Under the pieces are notes generated by a model, which saw only the letters and a program-made list of their open reading frames with translations, had not been told where the DNA came from and did no database searches. Shown here one piece after another: positions 62,831 to 64,000 of a stretch of 64,000 nt of DNA. Numbering within the stretch: position 1 is the stretch's first letter; each line of letters starts with the position of its first letter. The DNA lies in NCBI GenBank assembly GCA_017509245.1, contig JAFWQC010000045.1, positions 1-64,000 on the forward strand. Direction: 5' to 3'. The DNA is from Clostridiales bacterium (GTDB lineage Bacteria; Bacillota; Clostridia; Saccharofermentanales; Saccharofermentanaceae). Both the position numbers and the translations under genes were made by a program.

Positions 62831-64000
62831 ACGGATTTGACATGAAGAATGTTATGAAAAAGAATGTAATGGCATTAGCGCTCCTCGGAATCTATATTTT
62901 ATTTATAATCCTGGGATTTGTAATCAAGGGACAGAACATCCTTGCACCGGCAATTGTCACTTCACTTATCGAACGTAATGCTTACGTATTCATCTTAGGT
63001 GCCGGAATGCTTATGTGTATGCTCACCGGCGGTAATATCGACTTGTCAGTAGGTTCTGTTGTTTGCTTTATCGGTTCAGTCGTCGGACTATTCTCGGTAG
63101 AGAACAGGCTTTTAGACCAGTGGTTTGGCGTTTGGGAAGAACAGGTTATTGACGGAGAAGTCACAAAAGTACTTGTCCAGCACGCACAGCCTTTGAACAC
63201 ACCGCTTGCTATTCTTGTTGCATTAGCTGTCGGATTGCTTTACGGTGCATTGTTAGGCTTCCTGATCGCTTATGTAAGAATACCTCCGTGGATCGCTACA
63301 CTTGCAGGCTATCTTGCATTCCGCGGTCTCGGCACACAGGTTCTCACAAAGGCATCTGCTGATGCGGCTCTCTCGAATTTCCCGGAATCCTTGAAGAACA
63401 TCTTCGGCGGCAGTGTTTTAGAGTATATAAGAATTAACGGAGAGAAGGTCTATTTAGATGTTCTCGGAATGAATATTCCTTGCGTTCTGGCCGGTGTACT
63501 TGCATCTGCTGCGGTGATTTTTATTATGATTATCTCGCGTAAGAAAAAGGTTGCGAAGGGTTACCAGGCTGATCCTAAGTGGTTCGTCGCTCTTAAGTGT
63601 GTCATCCTGACTGCAATCATCATGTTCTTTGCTATCGAATTCTCATTCGAAGGCGGAATCCCGGTAGTAGTTCTCTGGATCGGCGGCGTTCTCATTCTTT
63701 ACGGCATCATCACGGAGAAGACAACGATCGGACGTCACTTCATGACAGTCGGCGGCAATGCGGAATCTGCGAGACTTTCCGGTATCAACAACAGGCTTGT
63801 CATGTTCTTCGCTTACCTTAATATGGCTGTCCTGACTGTTATCGCAGCTATGATCGTAACCGTAAGAGCTTCAGCTGCTAACTCTACAGCAGGTGAGGAA
63901 TATGAGCTTGACGCTATTGCAGCTTGTATCGTCGGCGGCGTCTCCGCTTACGGCGGTTCAGGTACGATCGTCGGAATGGTCGTCGGCGCCACTATGATCG
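62827..64000 (+). CDS. Sugar ABC transporter permease 2 (MmsB/XylH-like), cut by window end
   Basis: This frame stays open from the ATG at 62827 to the window edge, giving 391 codons without a stop. It carries LTGGNIDLSVGSVVCF, the same early motif as permease 1, and IGRHFMTVGGNAESARLSGI as the coupling region. It has a longer loop after the first helices and another insertion near residue 185. Two unequal permeases with one ATPase suggest a heteromeric channel, unlike the usual single XylH/MglC homodimer. Confidence 0.92.
   Translation, partial: MNGFDMKNVMKKNVMALALLGIYILFIILGFVIKGQNILAPAIVTSLIERNAYVFILGAGMLMCMLTGGNIDLSVGSVVCFIGSVVGLFSVENRLLDQWFGVWEEQVIDGEVTKVLVQHAQPLNTPLAILVALAVGLLYGALLGFLIAYVRIPPWIATLAGYLAFRGLGTQVLTKASADAALSNFPESLKNIFGGSVLEYIRINGEKVYLDVLGMNIPCVLAGVLASAAVIFIMIISRKKKVAKGYQADPKWFVALKCVILTAIIMFFAIEFSFEGGIPVVVLWIGGVLILYGIITEKTTIGRHFMTVGGNAESARLSGINNRLVMFFAYLNMAVLTVIAAMIVTVRASAANSTAGEEYELDAIAACIVGGVSAYGGSGTIVGMVVGATMI

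Overview
The window is about 64 kb of a moderate-GC bacterial chromosome. It is most consistent with an anaerobic gut- or rumen-type Clostridia (Bacillota). The support is strong AGGAGG-type ribosome sites, Gram-positive lipoprotein signals (LxGC), YesM/YesN-type and BlaI/M56 regulators, ECF transporters, a CD1871A-type CXXC protein beside a membrane 4Fe-4S protein, and a FeoA-FeoB fusion. I see no rRNA, tRNA, CRISPR array, phage module or transposase. The family-level placement is inference.

Layout. 0-0.7 kb: repeat-rich intergenic DNA. 0.7-11.5 kb: a metal-economy region with enolase on the minus strand and, divergently, DUF3793-flavodoxin-phosphoglycerate mutase, then two half-size exporter-fold ABC proteins, a complete ECF module (S, T and fused ATPase) and a ZIP transporter. 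11.5-16.6 kb: a BlaI/M56 sensor pair, a large lipoprotein and a DNA glycosylase. 16.6-25.0 kb: three small secreted proteins, a second large lipoprotein, two anchored extracellular proteins and a three-gene ABC-2 transporter. 25-29 kb: AraC, XRE and TetR regulators with a hydrolase. 29-36 kb: orphan PilT, AraC, an ABC-2 transporter, DinB-like and hydrolase genes. 35.5-38.4 kb (minus): polyferredoxin, CD1871A-type protein, TlpA-like lipoprotein and a frameshifted sugar-binding protein. 38.5-41.6 kb (minus): lipoprotein, GH43 enzyme and LysR regulator. 41.7-44.9 kb: metE-metF. 45.4-48.1 kb: feoAB and a Cys-rich partner. 48.3-53.3 kb: glycosyltransferase, macro-domain, VWA and DUF2130 proteins. 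53.4 kb to the end: a membrane-anchored sugar sensor, histidine kinase, response regulator, two binding lipoproteins, ATPase and two permeases, the last cut by the window edge.

How the genes work together. An 18-bp dyad, RGTTAG-N6-CTAACY, occurs upstream of eno, the DUF3793-flavodoxin-gpmA operon, the ABC/ECF/ZIP operon (two copies) and feoAB (two copies). This links four transcription units into one putative metal-responsive regulon. It would combine metal uptake with metal-sparing enzymes and, surprisingly, enolase.

The least explained part is 11.6-25 kb. A BlaI/M56 pair whose sensor carries a non-PBP extracellular tail lies next to two lipoproteins that fuse a propeller-like N-terminal half to a solute-binding C-terminal half. 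Nearby are small secreted proteins that share a signal peptide but differ in their mature parts, and an ABC-2 exporter. This is the best candidate here for an undescribed secreted-peptide, signalling or antagonism system. The far right end looks like a XylFII-LytS-YesN type three-component sensor driving an adjacent pentose/hexose ABC importer.
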